A stretch of DNA of 64,000 nt. It comes from Sinomicrobium kalidii (lineage in GTDB: Bacteria; Bacteroidota; Bacteroidia; Flavobacteriales; Flavobacteriaceae). The position numbers and the translations under genes were made by a program. The stretch is from NCBI RefSeq assembly GCF_021183825.1, contig NZ_CP089211.1, positions 3,521,501 through 3,585,500 on the forward strand, written 5' to 3'. Positions 25,060-35,466 of this stretch are shown here, in pieces; the first letter of the stretch is position 1; each line of letters opens with the position of its first letter. The notes beneath the pieces were generated by a model. That model was not told the origin of the DNA. It did not search any database and worked only from the letters and a program-made list of their open reading frames with translations.

Positions 25060-27060
25060 ATGCCTGTAACAGAAAAGAAAATATTGCACAGACTTTACTT
25101 TGTGGCCGGGGCCATGTTCCTGTTTTCTGTTGCCGTGGCCGTCAAACTGGTGTTTATTCAGGTCGACGGAGAAGAATACCGGCAAATGGCGGAGGAACGG
25201 ATGGTAAAGAACTTTACGATCCCGTCAAACAGGGGGAATCTTTATTCGGATGACGGAAGCCTGCTGGCTACATCGGTAACGAAATACGATATCCGGTTTG
25301 ATGCGCTTACCGTTTCTGCCAAAAACTTTGAAAAATACCTGAAGCCGCTGTCCGATAAATTGTCAAAAATGTTAGGGAGGCCTTCTTCGTACTATCAGAA
25401 AGCTTTCCGTAAGGCCAGGGCCAATAAAAACAGGTATTTGCTGGTTACCCGTGACCTCGGGTATGCCGATTATATCAGGATCAAGAATTTTCCGCTGTTT
25501 GAACTCGGTCCGTACAAAGGCGGTATTATAGTGGAACAGCATGTGGAGAGAGAGCATCCGCTGGGGAAAATTGCCGAAAGGAGTATCGGGTATGAACGTG
25601 TTGATGATAAAGGACATGTACTCCGTGTAGGGCTGGAAGGCGCCTACAGCGAGTACCTGAGCGGAAGGGACGGGAAACGGCTGAAACAACGTATTGCCAA
25701 AGGACAATGGAAACCGATAAGCGATAACAATGAAGTGGAGCCGAAGGACGGTTATGATGTGATATCCACAATCGATATAAACATACAGGACATAGCGCAT
25801 TATGCCCTGTTGTCACAGTTGGAACGGTATGAGGCCGAACACGGTACTGTGGTGGTTATGGAAACCAAAACAGGAGAGGTAAAGGCGATCTCCAATCTTG
25901 GCAGGACAAGCGATGGGAAATATTACGAAAAACTCAATTATGCCATCGGGGAATCCCATGAACCCGGTTCCACCTTTAAGCTGATGGCCCTTGCCGTTGC
26001 TCTTGATGACAAAGTGGTGGATACCAGTGATGTGGTAGATACGGAAAATGGTGTGGTATCGTACTACCGCAGAAAAGTAAGGGATTCGAAAAGAGGAGGG
26101 TACGGAAAAATAAGTGTTGCCCGGGCATTTGAAGTGTCTTCCAACGTGGGGGTGGTAAAAACCATCCACAAACACTATGATGAGCAGCCTGAAAAGTTTG
26201 TGGACAAACTAAGGGATATGGGGCTGGACAAACAACTCGGTTTATCTATTAAAGGTGAAGGGGTCCCTTATATACCCGACCCGGACAATAAAAAACAATG
26301 GAGTGGCATTGCCCTGGAGTGGATGGCATTCGGGTACGGGGTTTCGTTAACCCCGTTGCAGACCCTCACTTTTTACAATGCCATCGCCAATAACGGTGAA
26401 ATGGTGAAACCGAGGCTCATCAAAAAGGTGAAAGAATGGGATAAGACCATTTTGAAATTTGACAAGGAAGTGATCGATCCGCAGGTATGTTTGCCGGAGA
26501 CCGTTGCCATATTACAGGAAATGATGGAAAATGTGGTACGGAGGGGGACCGGGAAAAAGTTGTATTCTCCCGATTTCTCAATGGCGGGAAAAACCGGGAC
26601 CGCCCAGAAAAACTACGGTCCGAAAAAAGAAGGAAAATTACAGTATATATCGTCATTTGTCGGCTATTTTCCCGCTGACGATCCCAAGTATTCCTGTATC
26701 GTGGTCATTCATGAGCCCGACAAGAGTGTCGGTTACTACGGGGCAGATGTCTCCGGACCGGTGTTTAAAAGTATTGCACACAAGATATATACCAGTTCGC
26801 CTTTGCTCGATGAAGTAGATGACCTGGAAAAGGATAAAAGTGAAACGGATAAGGATTACCAGTCTTATTATGCCAGGGCACAAAAACGATTGCAGGTAGT
26901 GCCCGATGTTAAGGGAATGAGTGGGATGGATGCCGTTCCGCTGCTGGAAAACCTTGGACTGAAGGTCAAGGTGACGGGAAATGGAAGAGTGAAAAGACAA
27001 TCCATTTCCAAAGGAAAGAAAATAATACCCGATCAAACCATAGTATTAGAATTGTCGTAG
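25060..27060 (+). CDS. ftsI: Septal peptidoglycan transpeptidase (PBP3/FtsI) with PASTA domain
   Basis: A 666-residue class B penicillin-binding protein anchored by one N-terminal membrane segment (LYFVAGAMFLFSVAVAVKL). The transpeptidase triad is complete: STFK with nucleophile Ser304, SSN (360-362) and KTG (511-513). A single C-terminal PASTA domain (VPDVKGMSGMDAVPLLENLGL to the end) follows. It cross-links septal murein together with FtsW. Located between ftsL and murE, with murE only 5 bases downstream. Confidence 0.95.
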   Translation: MPVTEKKILHRLYFVAGAMFLFSVAVAVKLVFIQVDGEEYRQMAEERMVKNFTIPSNRGNLYSDDGSLLATSVTKYDIRFDALTVSAKNFEKYLKPLSDKLSKMLGRPSSYYQKAFRKARANKNRYLLVTRDLGYADYIRIKNFPLFELGPYKGGIIVEQHVEREHPLGKIAERSIGYERVDDKGHVLRVGLEGAYSEYLSGRDGKRLKQRIAKGQWKPISDNNEVEPKDGYDVISTIDINIQDIAHYALLSQLERYEAEHGTVVVMETKTGEVKAISNLGRTSDGKYYEKLNYAIGESHEPGSTFKLMALAVALDDKVVDTSDVVDTENGVVSYYRRKVRDSKRGGYGKISVARAFEVSSNVGVVKTIHKHYDEQPEKFVDKLRDMGLDKQLGLSIKGEGVPYIPDPDNKKQWSGIALEWMAFGYGVSLTPLQTLTFYNAIANNGEMVKPRLIKKVKEWDKTILKFDKEVIDPQVCLPETVAILQEMMENVVRRGTGKKLYSPDFSMAGKTGTAQKNYGPKKEGKLQYISSFVGYFPADDPKYSCIVVIHEPDKSVGYYGADVSGPVFKSIAHKIYTSSPLLDEVDDLEKDKSETDKDYQSYYARAQKRLQVVPDVKGMSGMDAVPLLENLGLKVKVTGNGRVKRQSISKGKKIIPDQTIVLELS

Positions 27061-27065
27061 CCTAT

Positions 27066-28529
27066 ATGAATACGTTGAAGGACATATTGTACAGAGTGCC
27101 CATAGATGCCGTTACCGGAAATACTTCGGTAGCGGTAAATGCCATATGTTTCGATTCGCGGAAAGTGTCCCTTAACGATGTTTTTGTAGCTATAAGAGGG
27201 GCGGAAACAGATGGGCATGAATACATTGCAGATGCTGTAAAAAAAGGGGCCCTGGCGATAGTCTGTGAAGAAATGCCGTCCGATATTGTGAACGGAATCA
27301 CCTACGTGCAGGTTGCCGATACACATGCGGCCCTGGCGATCATGGCAGCCAATTACTATAGCAATCCTTCCGAAAACCTGAGAATGGTAGGGATAACCGG
27401 AACCAACGGGAAAACCACCATTGCCACTTTACTGTATCAGTTGTTCCGGAAAGCCGGGTATAAAGCCGGTTTGATCTCAACCGTGAAAATATTGGTGCAC
27501 GACAAAGAATATAAAGCTACACATACCACGCCCGACCCCATAACCATAAACCATTATCTGGACCTGATGAGCCGGGCAGGGGTGGAATACTGTTTTATGG
27601 AGGTCAGCTCTCACGGAATTGCCCAGAAAAGAACAGAAGGATTGCAGTTTGCAGGTGGTGTGTTTACCAACCTTTCTCACGATCATCTCGACTATCACCA
27701 CACATTTGCCGAATACAGGGATGTCAAAAAAACCTTTTTCGACCATTTGCCGAAAGCAGCTTTTGCACTGACCAATGTCGATGACAAGAACGGTATTGTA
27801 ATGATACAGAATACCGCGGCAAGGAAATATACGTATGCCCTGAAATCCTATGCCGATTACAAGGCGAAGATACTGGAAAACCAGTTCAGGGGCCTCCTGC
27901 TGAAAATAGGGGAAACCGAAGTATGGGTGAAGCTCATAGGCCGTTTCAATGCCTATAATATGCTGGCCATATATGCTACGGCGGAATTGCTCGGACTGGA
28001 AGAGCTGGAAATACTCCGCCTGTTGAGCGAACTGGAAAGTGTTGAAGGACGGTTTCAGTATTTTATTTCCGAAGGGAAGATCACCACTATTGTAGATTAT
28101 TCCCATACCCCGGACTCCCTGAAAAACGTATTGGAAACGATAAACAGTATACGTACGGGAAATGAAGCACTGATTACGGTAGTAGGGTGCGGAGGCGACC
28201 GGGATAAAGGAAAAAGGCCCGTAATGGCCGCAGTGGCATCGGAACTCAGTACAAGGGCCATATTTACCTCCGATAACCCCAGGAGCGAAGACCCGGACGA
28301 AATAATTAAGGATATGGAAAAAGGGGTGGAACCGCAGAATTTCAAGAAAATGTTGTCCATTACCGACCGCAGACAGGCCATAAAGGCGGCATGTCAGATG
28401 GCCGGGGAAAACGATATCATCCTCATTGCGGGAAAGGGGCATGAGACCTATCAGGAAATAAAGGGCGAAAGAAAGGATTTTGACGACTTTAAGATCGCCG
28501 GAGAAATGATGAAGGAACTCCGTAAATAG
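27066..28529 (+). CDS. murE: UDP-MurNAc-L-Ala-D-Glu:meso-diaminopimelate ligase MurE
   Basis: A 487-residue Mur ligase adding the third amino acid of the murein stem peptide in the cytosol. The ATP site is GTNGKTT (112-118). The DNPRSEDP motif (403-410) is the signature of enzymes that use meso-diaminopimelate rather than lysine, indicating a standard Gram-negative-type peptidoglycan. A HDHLDYHHTFAEYRDVKK block is also visible. It is 5 bases behind ftsI and 49 bases before mraY. Length is normal. Confidence 0.96.
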   Translation: MNTLKDILYRVPIDAVTGNTSVAVNAICFDSRKVSLNDVFVAIRGAETDGHEYIADAVKKGALAIVCEEMPSDIVNGITYVQVADTHAALAIMAANYYSNPSENLRMVGITGTNGKTTIATLLYQLFRKAGYKAGLISTVKILVHDKEYKATHTTPDPITINHYLDLMSRAGVEYCFMEVSSHGIAQKRTEGLQFAGGVFTNLSHDHLDYHHTFAEYRDVKKTFFDHLPKAAFALTNVDDKNGIVMIQNTAARKYTYALKSYADYKAKILENQFRGLLLKIGETEVWVKLIGRFNAYNMLAIYATAELLGLEELEILRLLSELESVEGRFQYFISEGKITTIVDYSHTPDSLKNVLETINSIRTGNEALITVVGCGGDRDKGKRPVMAAVASELSTRAIFTSDNPRSEDPDEIIKDMEKGVEPQNFKKMLSITDRRQAIKAACQMAGENDIILIAGKGHETYQEIKGERKDFDDFKIAGEMMKELRK

Positions 28530-28578
28530 AAACAGAGAATAAAAAGAAAATTGTAAAAATTAAAGACACGGAATTTAA

Positions 28579-29802
28579 ATGCTGTACCATTTATTCGAAT
28601 ACCTGAGCAAACACTACCAGATCCCCGGATCGGGACTTTTTCAGTTCCTCTCGTTCCGTGCGGCAATGGCCATTATATGCTCATTACTTATATCTACTAT
28701 TTACGGTAAGCACATCATTAATTTCCTGCGGAAACAACAGGTGGGGGAGACCGTAAGGGATCTTGGGCTGAGCGGACAGACCGAAAAAGCAGGTACACCC
28801 ACCATGGGAGGGATTATAATCATACTTTCCACGCTGGTCCCCGTACTGTTGTTTGCCAAGCTCGACAATATATACATCATATTACTCCTCATTACCACGG
28901 TTTGGATGGGAGCCATAGGGTTTATAGACGATTATATTAAAATCTTCAAAAAAGACAAGGAAGGGTTAAAGGGCCGGTTCAAGGTGCTCGGCCAGGTAGG
29001 ACTGGGGATTATCGTAGGGGCCACGCTCTACTTTCATCCCGAAGTTACTGTCAAGGAAGTGGCAAAAGGTGCCGGCACCGAAGTGGTTGCAATAACCGGG
29101 GAAATGAAGAACAACGAAGAAAAATCCACCAAAACCACGATTCCGTTCGTCAAAAACAACGAACTGGATTATTCGAGGATCATAGCATGGACCGGGGAAA
29201 ACTACCGGGATTACGCGTGGCTGATATTTATTCCCATAGTGATATTTATCGTTACGGCGGTTTCCAACGGTGCCAACCTTACGGATGGTATAGACGGCCT
29301 GGCAGCAGGTTCTTCGGCCATAATAGTTATAGCACTGGGGATTTTCGCCTGGGTGTCCGGTAATATCATTTTTTCTGATTACCTGAACATTATGTATATC
29401 CCCCGGGTAGGGGAGATATCCGTGTATATAGCTGCTTTTGCCGGGGGGCTGGTGGGATTCCTGTGGTACAATACATATCCCGCACAGGTTTTTATGGGCG
29501 ATACGGGCAGCCTCACCATAGGAGGAGTAATAGCGGTTATAGCTGTGGCAGTACGAAAAGAGTTGCTCATTCCCGTATTGTGCGGCATATTCCTGGCAGA
29601 GAACCTGTCGGTAGTATTGCAGGTAGGATATTTTAAATATACCAGGAAAAAATACGGAGAAGGCCGGCGTATCTTTTTGATGTCGCCGCTGCATCACCAC
29701 TATCAGAAGAAAGGATATCACGAAAGCAAGATAGTAACCCGGTTTTTGATTATCGGTATTATGCTTGCCATTATCTCTATCGTAACGTTAAAAGTAAGAT
29801 AG
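28579..29802 (+). CDS. mraY: Phospho-MurNAc-pentapeptide translocase MraY
   Basis: A 407-residue polytopic inner-membrane enzyme that transfers phospho-MurNAc-pentapeptide to undecaprenyl phosphate, forming lipid I. Family motifs: [10 protein letters not shown] early on, FIDDYIKIF (Asp117-Asp118), [20 protein letters not shown] and the [15 protein letters not shown] loop. About ten hydrophobic segments are visible. A loop of some 50 residues after [10 protein letters not shown] is longer than in Proteobacteria, common in Bacteroidota. It is closely followed by murD (5 bases). Confidence 0.96.
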   Translation: MLYHLFEYLSKHYQIPGSGLFQFLSFRAAMAIICSLLISTIYGKHIINFLRKQQVGETVRDLGLSGQTEKAGTPTMGGIIIILSTLVPVLLFAKLDNIYIILLLITTVWMGAIGFIDDYIKIFKKDKEGLKGRFKVLGQVGLGIIVGATLYFHPEVTVKEVAKGAGTEVVAITGEMKNNEEKSTKTTIPFVKNNELDYSRIIAWTGENYRDYAWLIFIPIVIFIVTAVSNGANLTDGIDGLAAGSSAIIVIALGIFAWVSGNIIFSDYLNIMYIPRVGEISVYIAAFAGGLVGFLWYNTYPAQVFMGDTGSLTIGGVIAVIAVAVRKELLIPVLCGIFLAENLSVVLQVGYFKYTRKKYGEGRRIFLMSPLHHHYQKKGYHESKIVTRFLIIGIMLAIISIVTLKVR

Positions 29803-29807
29803 GTACG

Positions 29808-31187
29808 ATGACAGATGCACAAGGACAGGGAGCCGGGGACAGCGGAAGAAAAAAATCCAGGCTGGTGGTACTGGGAGGAGGAGAAAGCGGAATAGGCACA
29901 GCAATACTGGGCAAAAAAGAAGGCTTTGATGTCTTTGTGACTGATAAAGGAGCAATTAAGGAAAAATACAGGAATGTTCTTATACAATACGGAATAGCAT
30001 GGGAAGAAGGAAGGCATAGTACGGAAAGAATTTACGATGCCGATGTGGTTATGAAAAGTCCGGGAATACCCGATACGGTGTCCGTAGTAAAAGAATTGAA
30101 GGAACGAAAGGTCCCGGTAATTTCCGAAATAGAGTTTGCAGCCGGATATACTGGTGCACGTTTGATCGGAATTACGGGAAGTAACGGCAAAACAACCACT
30201 ACCATGCTGGCCTACCACCTGCTGAAGAATGGCGGACTTGATGTGGGGATGGCAGGAAACATCGGAGACAGTTTTGCGCAGATGGTAGCCGGGGATGACA
30301 AGGAATATTTCGTACTGGAAATAAGCAGCTTTCAGTTGGACGGGATTGTGACATTCCGGCCGGAAATAGCGGTGATCACCAACATCACTCCCGATCATCT
30401 GGACAGGTATGACTATAAATTCGAAAATTATATAGCCTCCAAGTTCCGGATAGCGATGAACCAGACCGCGGAAGATTACCTTATTTATGACGCGGATGAT
30501 GAAGTGATAACCGATTGGCTTGCCAGGCATCCCGTTCCGTCAAAGCTGTTGCCTTTTTCCGTAGAGAAGCAGGTGGCCAACGGAGCGTATTTAAAAGAAG
30601 ATAAAATAATAATAACAATAGATAACGATCAGATAACTATGTCCACAGACACATTAACATTGGAAGGGAAGCACAACATGAAGAATACCATGGCAGCTTC
30701 CCTCGTTGCCCAGCTGGTAAAAGTGAGGAAAAAAACCATCCGGGAAAGTCTGGAAAACTTCCAGGGAGTGGAGCACCGCCTCGAAAAGGTGCTGAAAATA
30801 CAGAATGTGCAGTACATTAACGATTCCAAGGCCACTAATGTAAACGCAGTGCTTTACGCTTTGGACAGTATGACGGCCCCTACCGTATGGATCGTGGGAG
30901 GTGAGGACAAAGGAAATGACTATGCCGTGTTGATGCCCCTCGTAAGAGAAAAGGTGAAAGCCATAATCTGCCTGGGGCTGGACAACACCAAGATTATAGA
31001 TGCTTTTGGTAAAGTGGTAGATCTTATGGTGGAAACCCAGGCTATGGAAGAGGCGGTGAAAATAGCGTACAAGATCGCAGAGAAAGGCGATAATGTTTTG
31101 CTTTCACCTGCATGCGCCAGCTTTGACCTGTTTAAAAATTATGAAGACAGAGGGAATCAGTTCAAGGAAGCGGTAAAGCGGCTGTAA
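29808..31187 (+). CDS. murD: UDP-MurNAc-L-alanine:D-glutamate ligase MurD
   Basis: A 459-residue Mur ligase that adds D-glutamate to UDP-MurNAc-L-alanine. Motifs: N-terminal nucleotide-fold LVVLGGGESGIGTAIL, ATP site GITGSNGKTTTT, EISSFQLDGI, NITPDHLDRY and the C-terminal NDSKATN with SPACASFDLFKNYEDRGNQF. The first 18 residues (MTDAQGQGAGDSGRKKSR) are an unusual hydrophilic extension compared with typical flavobacterial MurD, which begins near LVVLGGG; a later start lacks a good codon. The inserted four-helix-bundle pseudogene begins about 50 bases downstream. Confidence 0.95.
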   Translation: MTDAQGQGAGDSGRKKSRLVVLGGGESGIGTAILGKKEGFDVFVTDKGAIKEKYRNVLIQYGIAWEEGRHSTERIYDADVVMKSPGIPDTVSVVKELKERKVPVISEIEFAAGYTGARLIGITGSNGKTTTTMLAYHLLKNGGLDVGMAGNIGDSFAQMVAGDDKEYFVLEISSFQLDGIVTFRPEIAVITNITPDHLDRYDYKFENYIASKFRIAMNQTAEDYLIYDADDEVITDWLARHPVPSKLLPFSVEKQVANGAYLKEDKIIITIDNDQITMSTDTLTLEGKHNMKNTMAASLVAQLVKVRKKTIRESLENFQGVEHRLEKVLKIQNVQYINDSKATNVNAVLYALDSMTAPTVWIVGGEDKGNDYAVLMPLVREKVKAIICLGLDNTKIIDAFGKVVDLMVETQAMEEAVKIAYKIAEKGDNVLLSPACASFDLFKNYEDRGNQFKEAVKRL

Positions 31188-31202
31188 AGGAGGAGGTTCA
31201 AA

Positions 31203-31666
31203 ATTCAAGGTTCAAAGTTTAAAGATTAAAACTGTGAGTCATGGCAAGCGTAGAACGATTCGAAGATTTGGAAATTTGGCAATTGGCAAGAGTTCTTTGT
31301 AGTGATATTCATATCGTAGCGTTAAACAGTGACCTTAGAACGGATTATAAACTTTATTCGCAAATAGATGGATCTTCAGGTTCTGCTATGGATAATATAG
31401 CAGAAGGATTTGAACGAAATGGAAATAGGGAATTTATTCAATTTTTATCTATGCAAAATCATCTTGCGGCGAAACACGATCTCAGCTTTACAGGGTATTT
31501 GACAGAAAATATATTGATAAAGTTGAATTCGAACAGCTAAAAGGGCAAACAATTACTTTAAGCAAAAAAATAACCGCTTTTATGGGTTATTTAAACCGGA
31601 GTGAATACAAAGGCAGCAAATACAAAAGAAGTTGAAACCTTAAACCTTGAACCTTGAACCTTGAAT
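31203..31666. repeat. 13-bp inverted repeat bounding the four-helix-bundle pseudogene
   Basis: ATTCAAGGTTCAA (31203-31215) is the exact reverse complement of TTGAACCTTGAAT (31654-31666). The right arm lies in a 7-base tandem repeat, CCTTGAA three times (31645-31665). The pair encloses the frameshifted gene at 31241-31635 and sits precisely between murD and ftsW, ending 10 bases before the ftsW ATG. Confidence 0.85.
31241..31635 (+). pseudogene. Frameshifted four-helix-bundle protein gene (23S rRNA intervening-sequence type)
   Basis: The first 70 residues (FEDLEIWQLARVLCSDI, SGSAMDNIAEGFERNGNREFIQFL) match the small four-helix-bundle family found in 23S rRNA intervening sequences and scattered through Bacteroidota genomes. 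The frame then breaks. Restoring one base near 31452 (ATGC to ATTGC) gives IAKSSCGE followed by TRSQLYRVFDRKYIDKVEFE and, at the end, MGYLNRSEYKGSKYKRS up to the TGA at 31633-31635, a full-length product of about 131 residues. So this is a single-base deletion or a sequencing error. Codon use is more AT-rich than the surrounding mur genes. It interrupts the murD-ftsW junction, where these genes usually lie close together. Confidence 0.85.
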
Positions 31667-31675
31667 CATAAAACC

Positions 31676-32884
31676 ATGCAAAGCATATTCAGGAACATAA
31701 AAGGAGACCGGGCCATTTGGGCAGTAGTAGCCCTGCTGGCCGTACTTTCTTTCTTGCCGGTATACAGTGCCAGTTCCAACCTGGTGTATGTGGTAGGTAA
31801 CGGAACTACGGTAGGGCACCTGTTGAAACACGGATTGCTGCTGTTGTTAGGGTTCGGTATCATTTTCGGTGTGCACCGTATTCCGTACAGGTATTTTAAG
31901 GGCTTGTCCATAATCGCCATGCCGGTAGTGTTTTTATTGCTGGTATATACCCTTGCCCAGGGAACCACTATCGGAGGTGCGAATGCCAGTCGTTGGGTAC
32001 AGATACCTTTTGTTGGCGTGAGTTTTCAGACCTCTATACTGGCTACGGTAGTATTGCTGATTTATGTGGCCAGGTACCTGTCTAAGATCAAGGACCGGGA
32101 AGTGCGTTTTAACGAAACCCTGCTTCCGTTGTGGGTGCCTGTGTTCCTGGTTATGGCTTTGATACTCCCCGCAAATTTTTCAACAACAGCCATTTTGTTC
32201 TTTATGGTGTTGGTGTTGTGTTTTTTGGGAGGGTATCCCATAAAATACATCGGTGCCATAATAGGGGTAGGGTTGCTTTGTTTTACCATGTTTATCCTGG
32301 TCAACAAGGCGTTTCCCGACCTGTTGCCCAACCGTATCGACACCTGGATAAGCCGGATAGAAAATTTTGCCAACGGAGAGGATACCGAAGATGATTATCA
32401 GATAGAAAAAGCAAAGATTGCCATAGCCACCGGGGGCGTTGTTGGTGTAGGAGCGGGAAAAAGCGTTATGAAGAATTTTTTACCCCAGAGTTCGTCAGAC
32501 TTTATTTATGCCATTATAGTGGAGGAATACGGGCTGGCGGGAGGATTGTTATTGTTGTTTCTCTATATGCTGTTGTTGTTCCGGATCGTTATTGTGGCCT
32601 ATAAGGCCGATTCGGTCTTCGGAAAGCTCATGGTTGTCGGTGTAGGATTGCCCATAGTGTTCCAGGCGCTTATCAACATGGCAGTTGCCGTAGAGTTATT
32701 CCCGGTTACCGGGCAGAACCTGCCCTTGATAAGCACCGGAGGTACGTCCATATGGATGTCCTGTCTGGCTATAGGCATTATACTCAGCGTAAGTGCCAAA
32801 CGACAGGAAGCCATTGCAAATGCCGAAGTGAATAATGAAGCGGAAGAACAAAACCCATTAGAGATATTAAGTGAGCAGTTATAA
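31676..32884 (+). CDS. ftsW: Septal peptidoglycan polymerase FtsW
   Basis: A 402-residue SEDS-family membrane protein with about ten hydrophobic segments. It polymerises lipid II at the septum in complex with FtsI. Recognisable blocks: [19 protein letters not shown], the [21 protein letters not shown] region and C-terminal [20 protein letters not shown]. The ATG at 31676 is preferred to an in-frame TTG at 31661 that lies inside the right arm of the inverted repeat. The foreign insert upstream leaves only 10 bases of native-looking leader. The end overlaps murG by 14 bases. Confidence 0.95.
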   Translation: MQSIFRNIKGDRAIWAVVALLAVLSFLPVYSASSNLVYVVGNGTTVGHLLKHGLLLLLGFGIIFGVHRIPYRYFKGLSIIAMPVVFLLLVYTLAQGTTIGGANASRWVQIPFVGVSFQTSILATVVLLIYVARYLSKIKDREVRFNETLLPLWVPVFLVMALILPANFSTTAILFFMVLVLCFLGGYPIKYIGAIIGVGLLCFTMFILVNKAFPDLLPNRIDTWISRIENFANGEDTEDDYQIEKAKIAIATGGVVGVGAGKSVMKNFLPQSSSDFIYAIIVEEYGLAGGLLLLFLYMLLLFRIVIVAYKADSVFGKLMVVGVGLPIVFQALINMAVAVELFPVTGQNLPLISTGGTSIWMSCLAIGIILSVSAKRQEAIANAEVNNEAEEQNPLEILSEQL

Positions 32885-33968
32885 ATTCATCATATCGGGA
32901 GGAGGCACCGGGGGGCATATATACCCCGCCATTGCCATTGCAGACGAGCTGAAGGCCCGTTACCCGCAGGCAGAATTCCTGTTTGTAGGTGCAAAGGACC
33001 GGATGGAAATGGAAAAAGTACCCCGAGCGGGATATAAAATAGAAGGATTATGGATATCGGGAATACAGCGAAAGCTGACACTGAGAAATTTGTCGTTCCC
33101 GTTAAAACTGATAAGTAGTTTGTGGAAAGCCGGAAAAATAGTGAACAGATTCGGGCCCGATGTAGTTATCGGGACAGGTGGATTTGCCAGCGGCCCCCTG
33201 TTGCAGATGGCTTCCCGCAAAGGAATACCATGTGTATTGCAGGAACAGAATTCCTATCCGGGCATTACCAATAAACTGCTCGCCAAAAAGGCGAAAAAAA
33301 TATGTGTGGCCTATGACGGGCTGGAACGTTTTTTTCCCGCAGAAAAGATCGTTAAAACAGGGAATCCCGTACGGCAGGACCTTCTCAGGGTAGGTGAAAA
33401 AAGGGAAGAAGCACAAACCTTTTTTAAACTGCAACCCGGGAAAAAAGTCCTGTTGGTTCTGGGGGGGAGCCTCGGGGCCAGGGCCATAAACGAACTTGTT
33501 AAAAAAGAATTGTCATTTTTCCGTGAGAAGGAGGTGCAGGTGCTGTGGCAATGTGGCAAATTGTATTATAAAGAATTTAAAAAATACAAGGATAATACCG
33601 TTAAGGTACATGCGTTTATAAACGAGATGGACCTGGCTTATGCAGCTGCAGATGTAGTGATCTCCAGGGCCGGGGCAGGATCGGTGTCTGAACTGGGCAT
33701 AGTGGGGAAACCGGTGATTTTTATTCCTTCTCCCCATGTTGCCGAAGACCACCAAACCAAAAATGCAGCGGCCGTTGCCGCTAAAAATGCAGCCATTCTT
33801 ATTCGTGAAAAGGAATTGGATGAAAAGTTTGAAGATGAATTTTCCGGCCTGATGGCTTCGGAAGAAAAACAAAAGACACTGGGAGAAAACATAAAAAAAC
33901 TGGCCTTGCCCAATGCTACCGCAGATATTGTGGATGAGATTGAAAAATGTATAAAGAAAAAAAGGTAG
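32871..33968 (+). CDS. murG: UDP-GlcNAc:lipid I N-acetylglucosaminyltransferase MurG
   Basis: A 365-residue GT28 glycosyltransferase that converts lipid I to lipid II on the inner face of the membrane. The start is GTG at 32871, inside ftsW, giving [22 protein letters not shown] with the N-terminal GGTGGH loop. Other motifs: [28 protein letters not shown] and the C-terminal [24 protein letters not shown]. The 14-base overlap with ftsW suggests translational coupling. Confidence 0.96.
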   Translation: MSSYKFIISGGGTGGHIYPAIAIADELKARYPQAEFLFVGAKDRMEMEKVPRAGYKIEGLWISGIQRKLTLRNLSFPLKLISSLWKAGKIVNRFGPDVVIGTGGFASGPLLQMASRKGIPCVLQEQNSYPGITNKLLAKKAKKICVAYDGLERFFPAEKIVKTGNPVRQDLLRVGEKREEAQTFFKLQPGKKVLLVLGGSLGARAINELVKKELSFFREKEVQVLWQCGKLYYKEFKKYKDNTVKVHAFINEMDLAYAAADVVISRAGAGSVSELGIVGKPVIFIPSPHVAEDHQTKNAAAVAAKNAAILIREKELDEKFEDEFSGLMASEEKQKTLGENIKKLALPNATADIVDEIEKCIKKKR

Positions 33969-34027
33969 AGTTATATTGAATTTTAACCGGAAGCACGAAA
34001 AACAGAACAGGAACAACACATAACTGA

Positions 34028-35404
34028 ATGAACATAAAAACCATACATAATATCTATTTTATCGGGGTCGGAGGCATAGGGATGTCTGCCCTCGCAAGAT
34101 ATTTTAAGTTTATCGGTAAGAATGTTGGCGGATATGACCGGGTTGCTACCAAGATCACCGATGGGTTGGAAGAGGCCGGAGTGAATGTAATCTTTAAAGA
34201 TGATGTGAAAAAAGTGCCCGGCGAATTCCTGGATACTGTTAATACGCTTGTTGTATATACACCTGCCATTCCTGATGACAATGTGTTGTATAACTATTTT
34301 AAAGAGAAAGAATTCAGGCTTCGTAAACGGGCAGAGGTTTTGGGAGAGATTACGGCAAGTACGTTCTGCTACGCTGTGGCCGGAACACATGGTAAAACCA
34401 CCACTTCTGCGATTTTAACGCATCTGTTGCGGGAAACCGGGACGCCGCATACCGCATTTCTGGGCGGCATATCGGAAAACCTGGATAGCAATTTCCTGTT
34501 GGAAGGAGATAAGATTACCGTAACGGAAGCCGATGAGTTCGACCGTTCATTCCTGCACCTCTCACCGGATATAGCCTGTATTACTTCCATCGACGCGGAC
34601 CATTTGGACATATACGGCGACAAAACCGAAATGGAAAAGACGTTCGGGGCTTTTGCCGGAAAGGTAAAACCGGGAGGAAAACTCATTGTAAGGTACGGTT
34701 TGCCGCTACAGGGGATTACTTACGGTGTGGAAGCAGGAGCGGATTATGTGCTGGAAGATGTGGAGGTAGCCGATGGAGGATATGTTTTCAGTATCCGTAT
34801 GCGGGAAGAGCTGGTTGCAGGCGTCCGGTTTGGTAAGCCCGGAAAACATAACCTGCTGAATGCCCTGGCGGCATTTGCAATGGCAGTTGAGGGAGGTACT
34901 TCGCCCCGGGAGGCAGCCGATGCACTGGCCGGGTTCAAAGGGGTGAAACGGAGGTTTTCCTATCAGTTGAAGACCGATACCATGGTTTATGTCGACGACT
35001 ATGCCCATCATCCAACCGAAATTGATGCGGTTTGCCAGGCTGTACGGGAAATGTACCCCGGGAAAAAAGTACTGGCCGTTTTTCAGCCCCACCTCTTTAG
35101 CAGGACCCGGGATTTCATGGATGAATTCGGTAAGAGTTTGTCGGGATTTGACCAGGTAGTTTTGCTGGATATCTACCCCGCCCGGGAAAAGCCCATTGAT
35201 GGGATAACCTCCCGGCATTTGCTGGATAAGATAGATCATAAAAACAAACAACTGGTCAGTAAGAAAGAATTGCAGCCCCTTATGGAAACCACCGACGCAC
35301 AAGTGGTATTGACCCTGGGGGCCGGGGATATAGGAGAAGAAGTAGATAAGATCCGGAAAGTGCTCTCCGAAAGGATAGAGGATAATAATGATTCCGGAAA
35401 GTAG
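34028..35404 (+). CDS. murC: UDP-MurNAc:L-alanine ligase MurC
   Basis: A 458-residue Mur ligase that starts the stem peptide by adding L-alanine to UDP-MurNAc. Motifs: FIGVGGIGMSALARY near the start, ATP site GTHGKTTT (119-126), EADEFDRSFLHL, SIDADHLDIYGD and DDYAHHPTEI, followed by VFQPHLFSRTRDF. It follows murG by 59 bases and is followed 62 bases later by ftsQ. Length is normal and no motif is missing. No ddl or murF gene is present in this cluster. Confidence 0.96.
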   Translation: MNIKTIHNIYFIGVGGIGMSALARYFKFIGKNVGGYDRVATKITDGLEEAGVNVIFKDDVKKVPGEFLDTVNTLVVYTPAIPDDNVLYNYFKEKEFRLRKRAEVLGEITASTFCYAVAGTHGKTTTSAILTHLLRETGTPHTAFLGGISENLDSNFLLEGDKITVTEADEFDRSFLHLSPDIACITSIDADHLDIYGDKTEMEKTFGAFAGKVKPGGKLIVRYGLPLQGITYGVEAGADYVLEDVEVADGGYVFSIRMREELVAGVRFGKPGKHNLLNALAAFAMAVEGGTSPREAADALAGFKGVKRRFSYQLKTDTMVYVDDYAHHPTEIDAVCQAVREMYPGKKVLAVFQPHLFSRTRDFMDEFGKSLSGFDQVVLLDIYPAREKPIDGITSRHLLDKIDHKNKQLVSKKELQPLMETTDAQVVLTLGAGDIGEEVDKIRKVLSERIEDNNDSGK

Positions 35405-35466
35405 GGATCGGGAAGAAAGAAACAGAAAGAAAATAATAAGAAAATAAATACGTAAATATCTGTAAA

